The notes below the pieces were generated by a model that was not told where the DNA came from, searched no databases, and saw only the letters and a list, made by a program, of their open reading frames with translations. A program made the translations under genes and the position numbers. This document shows positions 16,460 to 25,200 of a stretch of DNA of 64,000 bases, piece after piece (the first letter of the stretch is position 1; each line of letters starts with the position of its first letter). Origin of the DNA: Propioniciclava soli (GTDB taxonomy: Bacteria; Actinomycetota; Actinomycetes; Propionibacteriales; Propionibacteriaceae); NCBI RefSeq assembly GCF_014858005.1, contig NZ_JACYOT010000001.1, positions 372,001-436,000 of the forward strand. Direction: 5' to 3'.

Positions 16460-17839
16460 GTGCGCCAGGTGCCTTCCTCCACCTGCTCCGCCGCCACCGA
16501 ACGAACCACGTGGTTCCGGCGCGCCCGACGAGCACTCCTCGCCACCACCGTCAGCGTGATGCTCGCCGCGGGCGCCCCCGCGCTCGCGTCCGCCGAGGAC
16601 GATCTCATGACCCGCCACGCCGACCTCCAGGCGCGGATCGTCGCGACCCAGGGCTCGATCGACGCCCACTCCGCCGGCGTGGCGGACGCCGAGGCCGCGC
16701 TGGAGGCGTCCCGGGTTCAGCTCACCGAGGCGCGGGCCGGGCTGGAGCGCACACGCGCCGAGCTGGCGGCCGCCCGGGCGGCGGACGCCGAACTCGCCCA
16801 GAGCCTGGCGCGCGAGCAGCAGCGGCTCCGCGAGGCCCAGCGGGCCACCGCCGCGGCCCGTGCGGACGTCGCCGCCCAGAAGGAGCTGATCGCCCAGGCG
16901 GCCCGCGAGGCCTACCAGAACCGCTCCGACCTCACCGGCATCCCGGTCGTGCTCGGCTCGGCCTCGCCGGCCGACCTGCAGCAGCGCGTCCAGTGGAACA
17001 CCACGATCTTCGACGCCACCGCCGCCCGCCTCGCCGAGCTCGAGACGCTCGAGCAGCGGCTGGCCGACGCCGAGGCGGCGCAGGCCGCACTTGAGGCGGA
17101 GGTCGCCGCGCAGAAGCGGGCCGCGGCCGAGGCCGTCGACCGCATCGCCGCGCTCGAGGCGGACGCCACCCGGCAGGCGGCCGACGTGGAGACCCTCGTG
17201 GCTGCCAACGAGGCCTACCGCGCCGAGGCCCAGCGGCTGCTCGACACCGACAACGAGAACTACGCCGAGCTGCAGGCCGAGGGGGCCGCCGTCGAGGCGG
17301 CCATCGCCGCCCGGGTGGCCGATCAGCTCGCCCACGGCGCCCCGCGGGAGGACATCGCGAAGCTCGTCGCGATGGGGGTGGTGTCCACCGATCCGTCGAC
17401 CTACCCGCTGGCCGCCGACGGCGCCCAGATGATCCTGAGCCCGCAGGGATTCATCCGGCCGGTGAAGGCCCAGCCCGGCTCCGCGTTCGGGCGGCGGTTC
17501 CACCCGATCCTGAAGTACTGGCGGATGCACAACGGCACGGACTTCGGCGCCGCCTGCGGCACCCCGCTGTACGCCGCCCAGTCGGGCACCGTCGTCCAGG
17601 CCCGCGTCCAGGGTGGCTTCGGCAACTACACCGTCATCGACCACGGGGTCATCGGCGGCACGTCGATCATGACCGGTTACGCGCACCAGTCGTCGATGGC
17701 CGTGCGGGCCGGGCAGCGCGTCGAGATGGGCCAGCTCATCGGGTACGTCGGCACCACCGGGTTGTCGACCGGCTGCCACCTGCACCTGCAGGTCTACGCC
17801 AACGGGTCGCCCGTCGACCCGCTGACCTACATTCCCTGA
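16460..17839 (+). CDS. Secreted M23 (LytM-type) peptidase with coiled coil
   Basis: This 459-residue exported protein has a signal peptide (basic stretch RRARRALLATT, hydrophobic core to about residue 45, cleavage near ASAEDD). A long Ala/Glu/Arg-rich coiled coil (about 48-280) follows, then a C-terminal LytM domain (about 335-455). Zinc ligands appear in HNGTDFG and HLHLQ, with SAFGRRFHPI preceding. The layout resembles RipA/EnvC-like cell-wall hydrolases or their activators. It probably cleaves peptidoglycan cross-links during growth or division. The GTG at 16460 gives the complete signal peptide. No regulatory signal beyond a TAGGCT hexamer near 16419 is seen. Confidence 0.92.
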   Translation: MRQVPSSTCSAATERTTWFRRARRALLATTVSVMLAAGAPALASAEDDLMTRHADLQARIVATQGSIDAHSAGVADAEAALEASRVQLTEARAGLERTRAELAAARAADAELAQSLAREQQRLREAQRATAAARADVAAQKELIAQAAREAYQNRSDLTGIPVVLGSASPADLQQRVQWNTTIFDATAARLAELETLEQRLADAEAAQAALEAEVAAQKRAAAEAVDRIAALEADATRQAADVETLVAANEAYRAEAQRLLDTDNENYAELQAEGAAVEAAIAARVADQLAHGAPREDIAKLVAMGVVSTDPSTYPLAADGAQMILSPQGFIRPVKAQPGSAFGRRFHPILKYWRMHNGTDFGAACGTPLYAAQSGTVVQARVQGGFGNYTVIDHGVIGGTSIMTGYAHQSSMAVRAGQRVEMGQLIGYVGTTGLSTGCHLHLQVYANGSPVDPLTYIP

Positions 17840-17852
17840 GCCGCGCTCAGGG
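17834..17852. terminator. Bidirectional hairpin
   Basis: A perfect 7-bp stem (CCCTGAG, loop CCGCG, CTCAGGG) covers the stop codons of the convergent peptidase and response-regulator genes. Confidence 0.55.
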
Positions 17853-18497
17853 CTGGCGGACCCAGCGGCGCGGCCGCGTCGTGAACCCGTGCGCCATGCC
17901 CCAGATCACCGCCTGCGAGCGCCGCTGGACGCCCATCTTGCGGTAGGCGGAGCGGATGTAGGACTTCACCGAGTTAATGCTGAGGAAGGCCCGCTCGGCG
18001 ATCTCGGCGTTCGTCAGGCCCTGGGTGATGAGCCCGATCACCTCGGCCTCGCGCATCGTGAGGCCGGCCTCGTGGCCGGGGTGGGGCAGGTTGGCGTCCT
18101 CGATGACCTCGTGGTTGTCGGGGAACACACACTCCCCAGCGTGGACCCGCAGCAGGGCATCGATCAGTTCGTGGCGCGCCGCGCCCTTCGAGACGTACCC
18201 GTGGACGCCCTGGGCCTGGGCCTTGGCGACCAGCTCGGGCTGCAGGTTCCAGGTGAAGATCACCACCTTGTCGACCAGCGGGTTGCCCAGCACATCGTCG
18301 ACGTCGTCCGCGCCGGCCTGGCGGGCCGAGAAGGTGTCGTACAGCGCGATGTCGACGGGTTGGGCGGTGGGCAGGTCGGCGTCGAGTTCGATGACGTGGA
18401 CGCGCTCGGTGTCCTCCAACATGGCGGCAACACCGCGCACCACGATCTCGTAGTCGTTGATCACGGCCACTCGGACGGGCACGCGGGGCTGCAACAT
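17847..18497 (-). CDS. LuxR/NarL-family response regulator
   Basis: A 216-residue two-domain regulator. The receiver domain (residues 8-125) has VAVINDYEIVVRGV, a phosphoacceptor-position Asp in IALYDTF, Thr in VIFTWN and Lys in GYVSKGA. The C-terminal LuxR helix-turn-helix (about 145-205) contains TMREAEVIGLITQGLTNAEI and LSINSVKSYIRSAYRKMGV. No sensor kinase is adjacent, so it is an orphan here. A TACGCT hexamer (18504-18509, minus strand) lies 6 bases before the ATG, supporting this start and a leaderless transcript. Target genes are unknown. Confidence 0.92.
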   Translation of the reverse strand: MLQPRVPVRVAVINDYEIVVRGVAAMLEDTERVHVIELDADLPTAQPVDIALYDTFSARQAGADDVDDVLGNPLVDKVVIFTWNLQPELVAKAQAQGVHGYVSKGAARHELIDALLRVHAGECVFPDNHEVIEDANLPHPGHEAGLTMREAEVIGLITQGLTNAEIAERAFLSINSVKSYIRSAYRKMGVQRRSQAVIWGMAHGFTTRPRRWVRQP

Positions 18498-18578
18498 ACT
18501 GCAAGCGTACGGCTTCCCCGGGCCGCACCGCGCATTGGCCGTCCTGGGCGTGGCTTGGTGGTTCGCCCACGCGGGGCG

Positions 18579-18584
18579 TAGCGT
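18579..18584 (+). promoter_or_regulatory. Candidate -10 TAGCGT for ligB
   Basis: TAGCGT lies 6 bases before the ATG at 18591; no ribosome-binding site is present. It is divergent from the response-regulator promoter about 70 bases away. Confidence 0.5.
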
Positions 18585-18590
18585 CCGCGC

Positions 18591-20150
18591 ATGGATTCCC
18601 TGCCGTTGGCGCGCGTGGTCGCCACCCTGGCCGAGGTGAGCGCGACGGGTTCGCGGACGGCCAAGACCACCGCGCTCGCAGGGTTGCTGGCCGCTGCGCT
18701 CCCGGGCGACCTGGTGCCGCTGATCGGGCTGCTGCGCGCCCAGCCGCGTCAGGGCCGGTTGGGGGTGGGGTGGCGCACGGTGGCCGCGCGCCGGTCGGGG
18801 GTGGAGCCGGACCCCGGCGCCCCCGCGGCACCCCTGACCGTGGCCGATGTCGATGACGCCTTCGGAGCACTGGCCGCCGTGCCGGCCGGCACCGGCTCCT
18901 CGGTCGCCCGCCACGGCGTCCTCGACGCGCTCTGGGCGCGCGCGACGCAGGCCGAGCAGGACTTCCTCACCCGGGTGCTCGTCGGTGAGCTGCGCACCGG
19001 GGCGCTCGACGGCCTGCTGGTGGACGCCGTGGCGCGGGCGTCCGGGCGACCCGTCGCCGAGGTGCGGCGGGCGGCGATGCTGACCGGGGACCTGGGCGCG
19101 ACGGCCCAGCTCGCCCGCACCGACCCGGCTGGGCTGGCCGCGGTGCGCTTGGGCGTGGGCGTCCCGGTGCTGCCCATGCTCGCCTCCAGCGCGGCGTCCG
19201 TCGCCGAGGCGCTGGCGGTCACCGGGCCGGCGTCGGTGGAACACAAGCTGGACGGCGCCCGCATCCAGGTGCACCGCGACGGCGACGACGTCCTCGTGGT
19301 CACTCGCAGCCTCGCCGACGTCACCGACCGGCTGCCGGAGGTGGTGGCGGCCGTCCGTGCCCTGCCCGTGCAGCGCGTGATCCTCGACGGGGAGACCCTG
19401 CTGCTCGGTGAGGACGGGGCGCCGCGTCCGTTCCAGGACACGATGGCGCGCTTCGGCTCCGGCGGGTCGGACGCCGTGCTGCGGCCCTGGTTCTTCGACG
19501 TGCTGCACGCCGACGGTCGCGACCTGATCGACGAGCCGCTGGCCGAGCGGCGCCGGGTGCTGGCCGAGGTGGCCGGCGACCTCGTGGTGCCCGGGATCGT
19601 CACCGACGACCCCCAGGAGGCCGAGCAGTTCGCCGCGGCCGCGCTCGCCGCGGGGCACGAGGGCGTCATGGTCAAGGGGATCACGTCGGCCTACGCGGCC
19701 GGGCGGCGCGGCAAGGCGTGGGTGAAGGTCAAGCCGGTGCGCACCGTCGACCTCGTCGTGCTCGGGTGCGAGTGGGGCTCGGGACGCCGCCGCGGCTGGC
19801 TGTCGAACCTGCACCTCGGGGCGCGGGACGCCGCGGGCCGCTTCGGCCCGCCGGGTGAATTCGTGATGGTCGGCAAGACGTTCAAGGGGCTCACCGACGC
19901 GCTGTTGGCCTGGCAGACCGAGCGGCTGCTCGCGCTGGAGGAGCGGCGCGACGGCGCGGCGGTGTTCGTGCGGCCCGAGCTGGTGGTGGAGATCGCGTTC
20001 GACGGCGTCCAGCGCTCGCAGCGCTACCCCGGGGGCGTGGCGCTGCGGTTCGCCCGGGTGAAGGGCTACCGCGAGGACAAGGCGGCGGACCAGGCGGATA
20101 CCATCGACGACCTGCGCACCCTGTTGGCCCCCGCCCCCGCGCCCGACTGA
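18591..20150 (+). CDS. ligB: ATP-dependent DNA ligase, LigB type
   Basis: A 519-residue ATP-dependent DNA ligase of the archaeal/LigB class. Residues 1-190 form the N-terminal DNA-binding domain (LARVVATLAEVSATGSRTAK). The adenylation domain carries EHKLDGARIQ (nucleophile Lys), ILDGETLL, EGVMVKGI and WVKVKP (motif V), followed by an OB domain ending with ALRFARVKGYREDK (motif VI). Length is close to mycobacterial LigB, a non-essential repair ligase. A DUF3817 gene follows 8 bases later in the same direction. Confidence 0.94.
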   Translation: MDSLPLARVVATLAEVSATGSRTAKTTALAGLLAAALPGDLVPLIGLLRAQPRQGRLGVGWRTVAARRSGVEPDPGAPAAPLTVADVDDAFGALAAVPAGTGSSVARHGVLDALWARATQAEQDFLTRVLVGELRTGALDGLLVDAVARASGRPVAEVRRAAMLTGDLGATAQLARTDPAGLAAVRLGVGVPVLPMLASSAASVAEALAVTGPASVEHKLDGARIQVHRDGDDVLVVTRSLADVTDRLPEVVAAVRALPVQRVILDGETLLLGEDGAPRPFQDTMARFGSGGSDAVLRPWFFDVLHADGRDLIDEPLAERRRVLAEVAGDLVVPGIVTDDPQEAEQFAAAALAAGHEGVMVKGITSAYAAGRRGKAWVKVKPVRTVDLVVLGCEWGSGRRRGWLSNLHLGARDAAGRFGPPGEFVMVGKTFKGLTDALLAWQTERLLALEERRDGAAVFVRPELVVEIAFDGVQRSQRYPGGVALRFARVKGYREDKAADQADTIDDLRTLLAPAPAPD

Positions 20151-20158
20151 AAGGCACC

Positions 20159-20638
20159 ATGACTTCGCTGTTCCGCTCGCCCCGCACGCTGTACGGCCTG
20201 CTCGCGCTCGCCGAGATGGTCACCTGGACGCTGCTGCTGGCGGGCATGGCCGGCAAGTACCTGCTCCGGCTGGGGGAGTTGGGCGACCTCGGGGTGCGCA
20301 TCGGCGGGAGCCTGCACGGGTTCGTCTTCCTCTCCTACTGCCTCGTGACCGTGCTCGTCGCCGTCGACCAGCGCTGGCCCCTGCGCGACCTCGTCGTGGG
20401 TCTGCTCTCGGCCGTGGTGCCCTATGCCACGCTTCCGTTCGAGCGGTCGGCGGATCGGCGGGGCCTGCTCGCCGCCACCTGGCGGTTGCGCAGCGAGCAG
20501 CCGGCCGGTGCGGCCGAGGGAACGGTGGCCGCGGCCCTGCGGCGGCCCCTCCTCGCCGCGGCCCTGGCGCTCGTCGTCGTCAGCGTGGTGTTCGCCCTCC
20601 TGCTGGCGGCCGGGCCGCCGACGCAGTGGTTCCGCTGA
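20159..20638 (+). CDS. DUF3817 membrane protein
   Basis: This 159-residue membrane protein matches DUF3817: LYGLLALAEMVTWTLLLAGM, LHGFVFLSYCLVT and LLSAVVPYATLPFE, with three N-terminal helices and a fourth near the C-terminus (about 130-150). The function of the family is unknown; it is common in actinobacteria. A GAAAGG ribosome site lies in the 8-base gap after ligB, so both genes are probably co-transcribed. Confidence 0.85.
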   Translation: MTSLFRSPRTLYGLLALAEMVTWTLLLAGMAGKYLLRLGELGDLGVRIGGSLHGFVFLSYCLVTVLVAVDQRWPLRDLVVGLLSAVVPYATLPFERSADRRGLLAATWRLRSEQPAGAAEGTVAAALRRPLLAAALALVVVSVVFALLLAAGPPTQWFR

Positions 20639-20648
20639 CAGGGCCGGT

Positions 20649-21095
20649 TCAGGTGAGCGGACGGGGCGGGCCGAGGAATTCCAGGCCGGGCACGTTGCGG
20701 AGCACCCAGTAGGCCACGACGACCACGGGCAGCACGGCCAGCAGCCGCGGGCCGGGCGTCCACCGCCGGGGCACCCCCAGCCAGGCGCGGCGCACGGCCG
20801 TCACCCACACGAACGCGAACACGGGCAGCGACGCGACGAGCAACGGGTTGAACGCCCATGCCGCGGCGACGTCGCCGCCGGTCAGGGCGTGCAGGGCCCG
20901 CAGGGTGCCACAGCCCGGGCAGTAGAAACCCGTCGTGAGCAGGTAGGGGCAGGTGAGCCAGCTGCCCGGCACGTTCGGGTCGTGGACGGCCGTGGCCACG
21001 CACAACGCCGCCACGCCGCCGGCAGCGAGCAGGGGGTCGCGCAAGCGCGTCCACCGGCCCGTCTCACCGGCGGCGCGGCGCCGCCTTGGTGTCAC
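20649..21095 (-). CDS. DUF2752 membrane protein
   Basis: A 148-residue protein with the DUF2752 core: CPYLLTTGFYCPGCGTLRAL followed by a hydrophobic helix and NPLLVASLPV. Three to four membrane helices are predicted. The conserved CPxCG suggests metal or redox chemistry, but no function is established. GTG 21095 is chosen because it overlaps the stop of the CD225 gene by 4 bases (GTGA). DUF2752 and CD225 genes are frequent neighbours in actinobacteria. Confidence 0.87.
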   Translation of the reverse strand: MTPRRRRAAGETGRWTRLRDPLLAAGGVAALCVATAVHDPNVPGSWLTCPYLLTTGFYCPGCGTLRALHALTGGDVAAAWAFNPLLVASLPVFAFVWVTAVRRAWLGVPRRWTPGPRLLAVLPVVVVAYWVLRNVPGLEFLGPPRPLT

Positions 21096-21388
21096 TGCGG
21101 GATGAGGGCGGTGAACGCGCCGGTCGTCCAGTTGATGATGATGCCCGCGGCCCACAGCACCAGGGAGACGATCGCGATGATGCGCGTCGTCTTCACCTTG
21201 CTCGTGTCGAAGCCACCGGGGGACTTCTCGATGCCGTTGGCGGTGATCAGCACCCAGATGTTGATCGGGGCGCAGCAGATCAGGCCGACGATGCTCCAGA
21301 TCAGCAGCTTCTGGGCCTGGGGGTGTTCCCCGCCCATCGAGGGGTAGGGGGAGCCTCCGGGCGGGGGAGGCGGCGGCTGGTACGTCAT
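21092..21388 (-). CDS. CD225/dispanin family membrane protein
   Basis: A 98-residue two-helix membrane protein. A Pro/Gly-rich N-terminus (residues 1-25) precedes helix 1 (LLIWSIVGLICCAPINIWVL), a conserved loop and helix 2 (IIAIVSLVLWAAGIIINW). It resembles the dispanin/CD225 group related to animal IFITM proteins; the bacterial role is unknown. The ATG at 21388 has an AGGAG ribosome site. It is coupled to the downstream DUF2752 gene. Confidence 0.87.
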   Translation of the reverse strand: MTYQPPPPPPGGSPYPSMGGEHPQAQKLLIWSIVGLICCAPINIWVLITANGIEKSPGGFDTSKVKTTRIIAIVSLVLWAAGIIINWTTGAFTALIPQ

Positions 21389-21547
21389 GGTGTGTCTCCT
21401 CGGTGAACCGGTCGGGTTGGTGTCGGTGTTGACATCCGGCGCGCGCATCTTTGCACGTCTGGCACCCTGTGTGCCCTGGGTCCCGGACACAATCACGACC
21501 ACGCCGCCCTGGACGCCGACGTCCGGGTCTCCCAGACCGCGCGGCGG

Positions 21548-22690
21548 GTGACCGTCGTCGCCCTCTGCCTGGTGGCGGTCGTCACCCTCGTCGGGCTGGT
21601 GTGGCTGTGGCCGACCGAGCGTGCCACGCTGCCCGGCGGGTCGACGCTGGCGGCCGAGGGTATCGAGGTGGTGCCCGGGCGCGTCACCGCGCTGGCTCCG
21701 TGCGCCGACAGCGCGCCGGACGCCGGCGTCCAGCATGCCTGCGAGGTCGCCACGGTCGAGGTGCTCGAGGGCGCGGACGCCGGCGCCTCCGTCCCCGTCG
21801 AGCTGATCGGCGTGTCGGCGCGCAGCGGCATCACGGTGGGGGATCGGCTGCAGGTCGCGGCGGTGCCCGGGGCCGCGGGGGAGCCCACCTACTCCCTCAT
21901 CACCGTCGACCGGATGGGCGTCATCGTGGTCTTCGGCGCCCTCTTCGTCGTCGCCGTGCTGGCGGTGGCCGGGTGGAAGGGCCTGCGCGGGCTCGTCGGC
22001 CTCGTCATCTCCGGGTGGGTGCTGTTCGCGTTCGTCATCCCGGCGCTGGCGGCGGGGGAGGCGGCCGTGCCCGTGGCGCTGGTCGGCTCCACGGCGATCA
22101 TGTTCGTCGTGCTCTACGTGGCGCACGGCGTCTCGATGCGGACGTCGTCGGCGTTCGTCGGCACGCTGCTCAGCCTCGTCGCGACGACGGCGCTCGGGGC
22201 GGCCGGGGTGTGGGCGGCCCGCCTCTCCGGCATCTCCACCGACGAGACGATCACGCTGGCGAACCTGTTGGGCGACCTCGACTTCCCCGACATCCTCACC
22301 TGCTCGCTGGTGATCGCCGGCCTGGGCGTCCTCAACGACGTGACGATCACGCAGGCGTCCGCCGTGTGGGAGATTCGCGCCGCCGGCCCGCACCTGACGC
22401 GGCGCGAGCTGTTCGCGTCCGGCATGCGCATCGGGCGTGACCACATCGCCTCGACCATCTACACGATCGTCTTCGCCTACGCCGGTGCCGCCCTGTCGCT
22501 GCTGCTCGTGCTGAGCCTGTACGACCAGCCGCTGCACCTGTTGTTGTCGACCGAGCAGTTCGCCGAGGAGATCATCCGCACGCTCGGCAGCGGCATCGGC
22601 CTGGTGCTCAGCGTGCCGCTGACCACGGCCGTCGCCGCTCTCACCGTGCGGGGTGCGCAGGACGCGGTGCAGCCGGCCCGCGCTCGGTAG
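21548..22690 (+). CDS. YibE/F-like multi-helix membrane protein
   Basis: A membrane protein of the YibE/F family, with an N-terminal helix, an extracytoplasmic beta-rich domain (about 30-125) and seven or so C-terminal helices (HGVSMRTSSAFVGTLLSLV, LGDLDFPDILTCSLVIAGLG and NDVTITQASAVWEI are typical). The family is thought to be a transporter, without proven substrate. GTG 21548 is the first standard start, giving 380 residues. The same frame stays open upstream to 21407 and encodes a family-like GHNHDHAALDADVRVSQTARR, so the true protein is probably longer from a non-standard start or this region holds a sequence error. Confidence 0.85.
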   Translation: MTVVALCLVAVVTLVGLVWLWPTERATLPGGSTLAAEGIEVVPGRVTALAPCADSAPDAGVQHACEVATVEVLEGADAGASVPVELIGVSARSGITVGDRLQVAAVPGAAGEPTYSLITVDRMGVIVVFGALFVVAVLAVAGWKGLRGLVGLVISGWVLFAFVIPALAAGEAAVPVALVGSTAIMFVVLYVAHGVSMRTSSAFVGTLLSLVATTALGAAGVWAARLSGISTDETITLANLLGDLDFPDILTCSLVIAGLGVLNDVTITQASAVWEIRAAGPHLTRRELFASGMRIGRDHIASTIYTIVFAYAGAALSLLLVLSLYDQPLHLLLSTEQFAEEIIRTLGSGIGLVLSVPLTTAVAALTVRGAQDAVQPARAR

Positions 22691-22693
22691 CGT
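22688..22693 (+). promoter_or_regulatory. Candidate -10 TAGCGT for the HAD gene
   Basis: TAGCGT overlaps the upstream stop codon and lies 7 bases before the GTG at 22701, as in other presumed leaderless genes here. Confidence 0.5.
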
Positions 22694-22700
22694 GGGGAGC

Positions 22701-23303
22701 GTGACGAGCATCACGACGCTGCTGTTGGACGCCGACGGCGTCACCCAGTACAACCGGACCTTCCTGGAGCGGATGAACGTCCTCCTCGACGGCAGGGCGA
22801 CCATGCCGGAGGTCTCCCGCGTGGAGGCCCTCTCGCTGACCGGGCAACGCGACTTCGAGGCCGACCTGCGGGAGTTTCTCGACGAACGCGGCATCGAGGC
22901 CACCACCCAGGACCTGTTCGAGCCATGGTTGGACATCACGCCCGACCCCGAGGTGCTCGCCATGATCGCCGAGGTGCGCGGCCGGGGGGTTGACGTGTAC
23001 CTGGGCACCAATCAACAGCCGGTCCGCGGCCGGTCCATGACCGACCGGCCCGAGCTCTATCCCGACATCGTCCGGCAGTTCCACAGCTGGCAGATCGGGT
23101 TCGCCAAGCCCGACCCGCGGTTCTTCACCCACATCATCGACGAACTGCAGCTCGACCCGGGCTCGACGCTGTTCATCGACGACCTCCGGCCCAACGTGGC
23201 CGCCGCCCGCTCGGTTGGCCTGGTCGCGGAGTTCCACGACCGGGAGGCCGGCGCGGCCGGCGTCCGGGCGATCCTGGTGCGCCACGGGTTGCTGGACGCC
23301 TGA
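22701..23303 (+). CDS. HAD-superfamily hydrolase
   Basis: A 200-residue HAD phosphatase-type protein. Motif I is LLLDADGV (nucleophile Asp and acid/base Asp), motif II is YLGTNQQ, motif III includes the Lys of FAKPDPRFF and motif IV is LFIDDLRPNV. A helical cap (residues about 20-90) makes it a class C1 enzyme. The substrate is a small phosphorylated or halogenated compound that cannot be specified. GTG 22701 places motif I at the expected distance from the N-terminus. Confidence 0.9.
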   Translation: MTSITTLLLDADGVTQYNRTFLERMNVLLDGRATMPEVSRVEALSLTGQRDFEADLREFLDERGIEATTQDLFEPWLDITPDPEVLAMIAEVRGRGVDVYLGTNQQPVRGRSMTDRPELYPDIVRQFHSWQIGFAKPDPRFFTHIIDELQLDPGSTLFIDDLRPNVAAARSVGLVAEFHDREAGAAGVRAILVRHGLLDA

Positions 23304-23312
23304 GAGGTCTCG

Positions 23313-24104
23313 TCAGTTTCCTTCCGGCGGCAGGGCCGCGTTGACCGCGGCGAGCCCGTTGAGCGTGCGCGGGTAACCGATCCAGGGGAGCAGCGTGGTC
23401 AGCGCGTCGAGGAGCACGCCGCGGTCGTTCCCGACGTTCGCGTTGCCCTGCGCGTGGCTGCGCGCCTGCGGATCGGCGCCGCCGAGCGCCACCAGGTAGC
23501 AGAACGTGAGCAGCTCGCGGGTGGGGGTGTCGAGGCCGGAGCGGGTCTGGTAGTCGCCGAAGCAGTTGTCCGCCAGGCGGTCGCGCAGGTGACGTTCGTC
23601 GGGCGCGGCGGCGTCGTAGCCGGCCTGGATGGCGTCGCCGAAGATCTGCACCTGGAGATCCCAGCCGGCCTGCCAGCGGTCCTCCGGCGCGACGGTGGCC
23701 TGCGGCGGCAGGGGCAGCTCGACGCCGCGCGCGGTGAGGACGTCGTTGGTGGCGTGGAGGAAGGCATACACCCGGCCCTGGCCCACATAGGCGGCGGCCT
23801 GGTAGACGATCTCCTTCGCCTCGACCGGGGTGACGCCGCCGTTCAGCGCCGCACCGAGCATGACGCGGTACTCCGCCTCCGCGCCGACGGCGATGAGCGC
23901 GGCCAGGATGAGTTTCAGGCGCAGCTCCTCGGGCAGGGAGCCGTGCCCGGCGATCCGGTCGAACGCGAAGTCGACGAACATCTCGACGAACTCCGGGTCG
24001 GTCCGGGCCAGGCCGGATCCCCCCTCGGGAAACAGCCGGTCGTGTCGCTCGCGGGCGGCGTCGGTGAGTGCCCTGTTGGTGAGTGCCCTGTTGGTGGGTG
24101 CCAT
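23313..24104 (-). CDS. Carboxymuconolactone decarboxylase-family protein (two domains)
   Basis: This 263-residue protein has two CMD/AhpD-like domains, about residues 35-120 (FVDFAFDRIAG, LRLKLILAALIAVGAEAEYR, GVTPVEAKEIVYQAAAYVG) and 150-245 (DNCFGDYQTRSGLDTPTREL, FCYLVALGGADPQ). The CxxC of peroxidase-type members is absent. The role of such double-domain proteins is unknown; a decarboxylase or isomerase-like reaction is possible. The ATG at 24104 has an AAGGAG site. The N-terminus holds a five-residue tandem repeat (NRALTNRALT). It follows the aldo/keto reductase gene by 38 bases and is probably co-transcribed. Confidence 0.88.
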   Translation of the reverse strand: MAPTNRALTNRALTDAARERHDRLFPEGGSGLARTDPEFVEMFVDFAFDRIAGHGSLPEELRLKLILAALIAVGAEAEYRVMLGAALNGGVTPVEAKEIVYQAAAYVGQGRVYAFLHATNDVLTARGVELPLPPQATVAPEDRWQAGWDLQVQIFGDAIQAGYDAAAPDERHLRDRLADNCFGDYQTRSGLDTPTRELLTFCYLVALGGADPQARSHAQGNANVGNDRGVLLDALTTLLPWIGYPRTLNGLAAVNAALPPEGN

Positions 24105-24142
24105 GGTCGTGCTCCTTGGTCGGGTGGTTGGTCGGGGGTGAT

Positions 24143-25114
24143 TCAGCGGTAGGACTGCGGGACGCGGGGGGTGTAGTGCTCCTCGAGCGCGTCGACCTCG
24201 TCGTCGGTGAGGTCGATCAGCAGGGCGTCGGCGGCGTCGGTGAGGTGGCGTGGCTTGGACGCCCCCACCAGGGGCGCGCTCACGACGGGGTTGCGCAGCG
24301 CCCAGGCGAGGGCGACCTGGGCCATCGGGACGCCGCGGGCGGCGGCGATGCGCTCGACGGCGTCCACGATGGGGGCGTCCACGTCGTTGTCGTAGCGCTG
24401 GCCGGCGGGGTCGTTCCGCGAGCGGGCCGACTGCTGGCCCCACGGCCGGGCGACCCGGCCCTTCGCGAGTGGGCTGAACGGGATCGCCCCGACGCCCTGG
24501 TCGGCCAGCAGACCGAACATCTCGCGCTCCTCCTCGCGCTGGATGAGGTTGTACTCGTCCTGCATCGAGATGAACTTCGTCCAGCCGTGCAGCTCGGCGG
24601 TGTACTGCATCTTGCTGAACTGCCAGGCGTGCATGGCGGACGCCCCCAGGTAGCGCACCTTGCCGGCGCGGACGACGTCGTGCAGGGCCTCCATCGTCTC
24701 CTCGACCGGCGTCGCGCGGTCGAAGCGGTGAATCTGGTAGAGGTCGATGTGGTCGGTGCCGAGGCGGCGCAGCGAGGCGTCCACCTGCTCGAACACCGCC
24801 TTGCGTGACAGGCCCTTGCCGCCCGGGCCGTCGTGCATCGGGAAGTACAGCTTGGTGGCAAGCACGACCTCCTCCCGGCGGCTGAAGGTGCGGATCGCGC
24901 GTCCGACGATCTCCTCGGAGCTGCCGTGGGTGTACACGTTCGCCGTGTCCCACAAGGTGATGCCGAGCTCGACGGCCTGGGCGAAGAACGGCTGGCTCTC
25001 CTCCTCGCTGAGCGACCACGCGGAGAACCCGCGCGAGGGATCGCCGTAGCTCATGCACCCCAGCGCGACGCGGCTCACCCGCAACCCGGACCGGCCCAAC
25101 CGTGTGTACTCCAT
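24143..25114 (-). CDS. Aldo/keto reductase
   Basis: A 323-residue NADPH-dependent aldo/keto reductase. The catalytic tetrad residues are visible: Asp and Tyr in WDTANVYTHG, Lys in LATKLYF and His in YQIHRFD. The C-terminal cofactor region contains PLVGASKPRHL. The first residues MEYTRLGRSGLRVSRVALG are typical of the YhdN/AKR group acting on small aldehydes or sugars. It probably forms an operon with the downstream CMD-family gene. No clear promoter is seen in the 190-base gap shared with the divergent lipoprotein gene. Confidence 0.93.
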   Translation of the reverse strand: MEYTRLGRSGLRVSRVALGCMSYGDPSRGFSAWSLSEEESQPFFAQAVELGITLWDTANVYTHGSSEEIVGRAIRTFSRREEVVLATKLYFPMHDGPGGKGLSRKAVFEQVDASLRRLGTDHIDLYQIHRFDRATPVEETMEALHDVVRAGKVRYLGASAMHAWQFSKMQYTAELHGWTKFISMQDEYNLIQREEEREMFGLLADQGVGAIPFSPLAKGRVARPWGQQSARSRNDPAGQRYDNDVDAPIVDAVERIAAARGVPMAQVALAWALRNPVVSAPLVGASKPRHLTDAADALLIDLTDDEVDALEEHYTPRVPQSYR

Positions 25115-25200
25115 GCCCCCATTCCACCGCCCCGGCCGCGCCGGGGGAAGGGACCAGCGAAAGGGGTATCGGCAGAACCCCCCAGGAGCCGCCCGAGGGC

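Noticed and set aside
24060-24104. Tandem repeat encoding NRALTNRALT
   Set aside because: It is an in-frame 15-base duplication in a flexible N-terminus and has no evident consequence.
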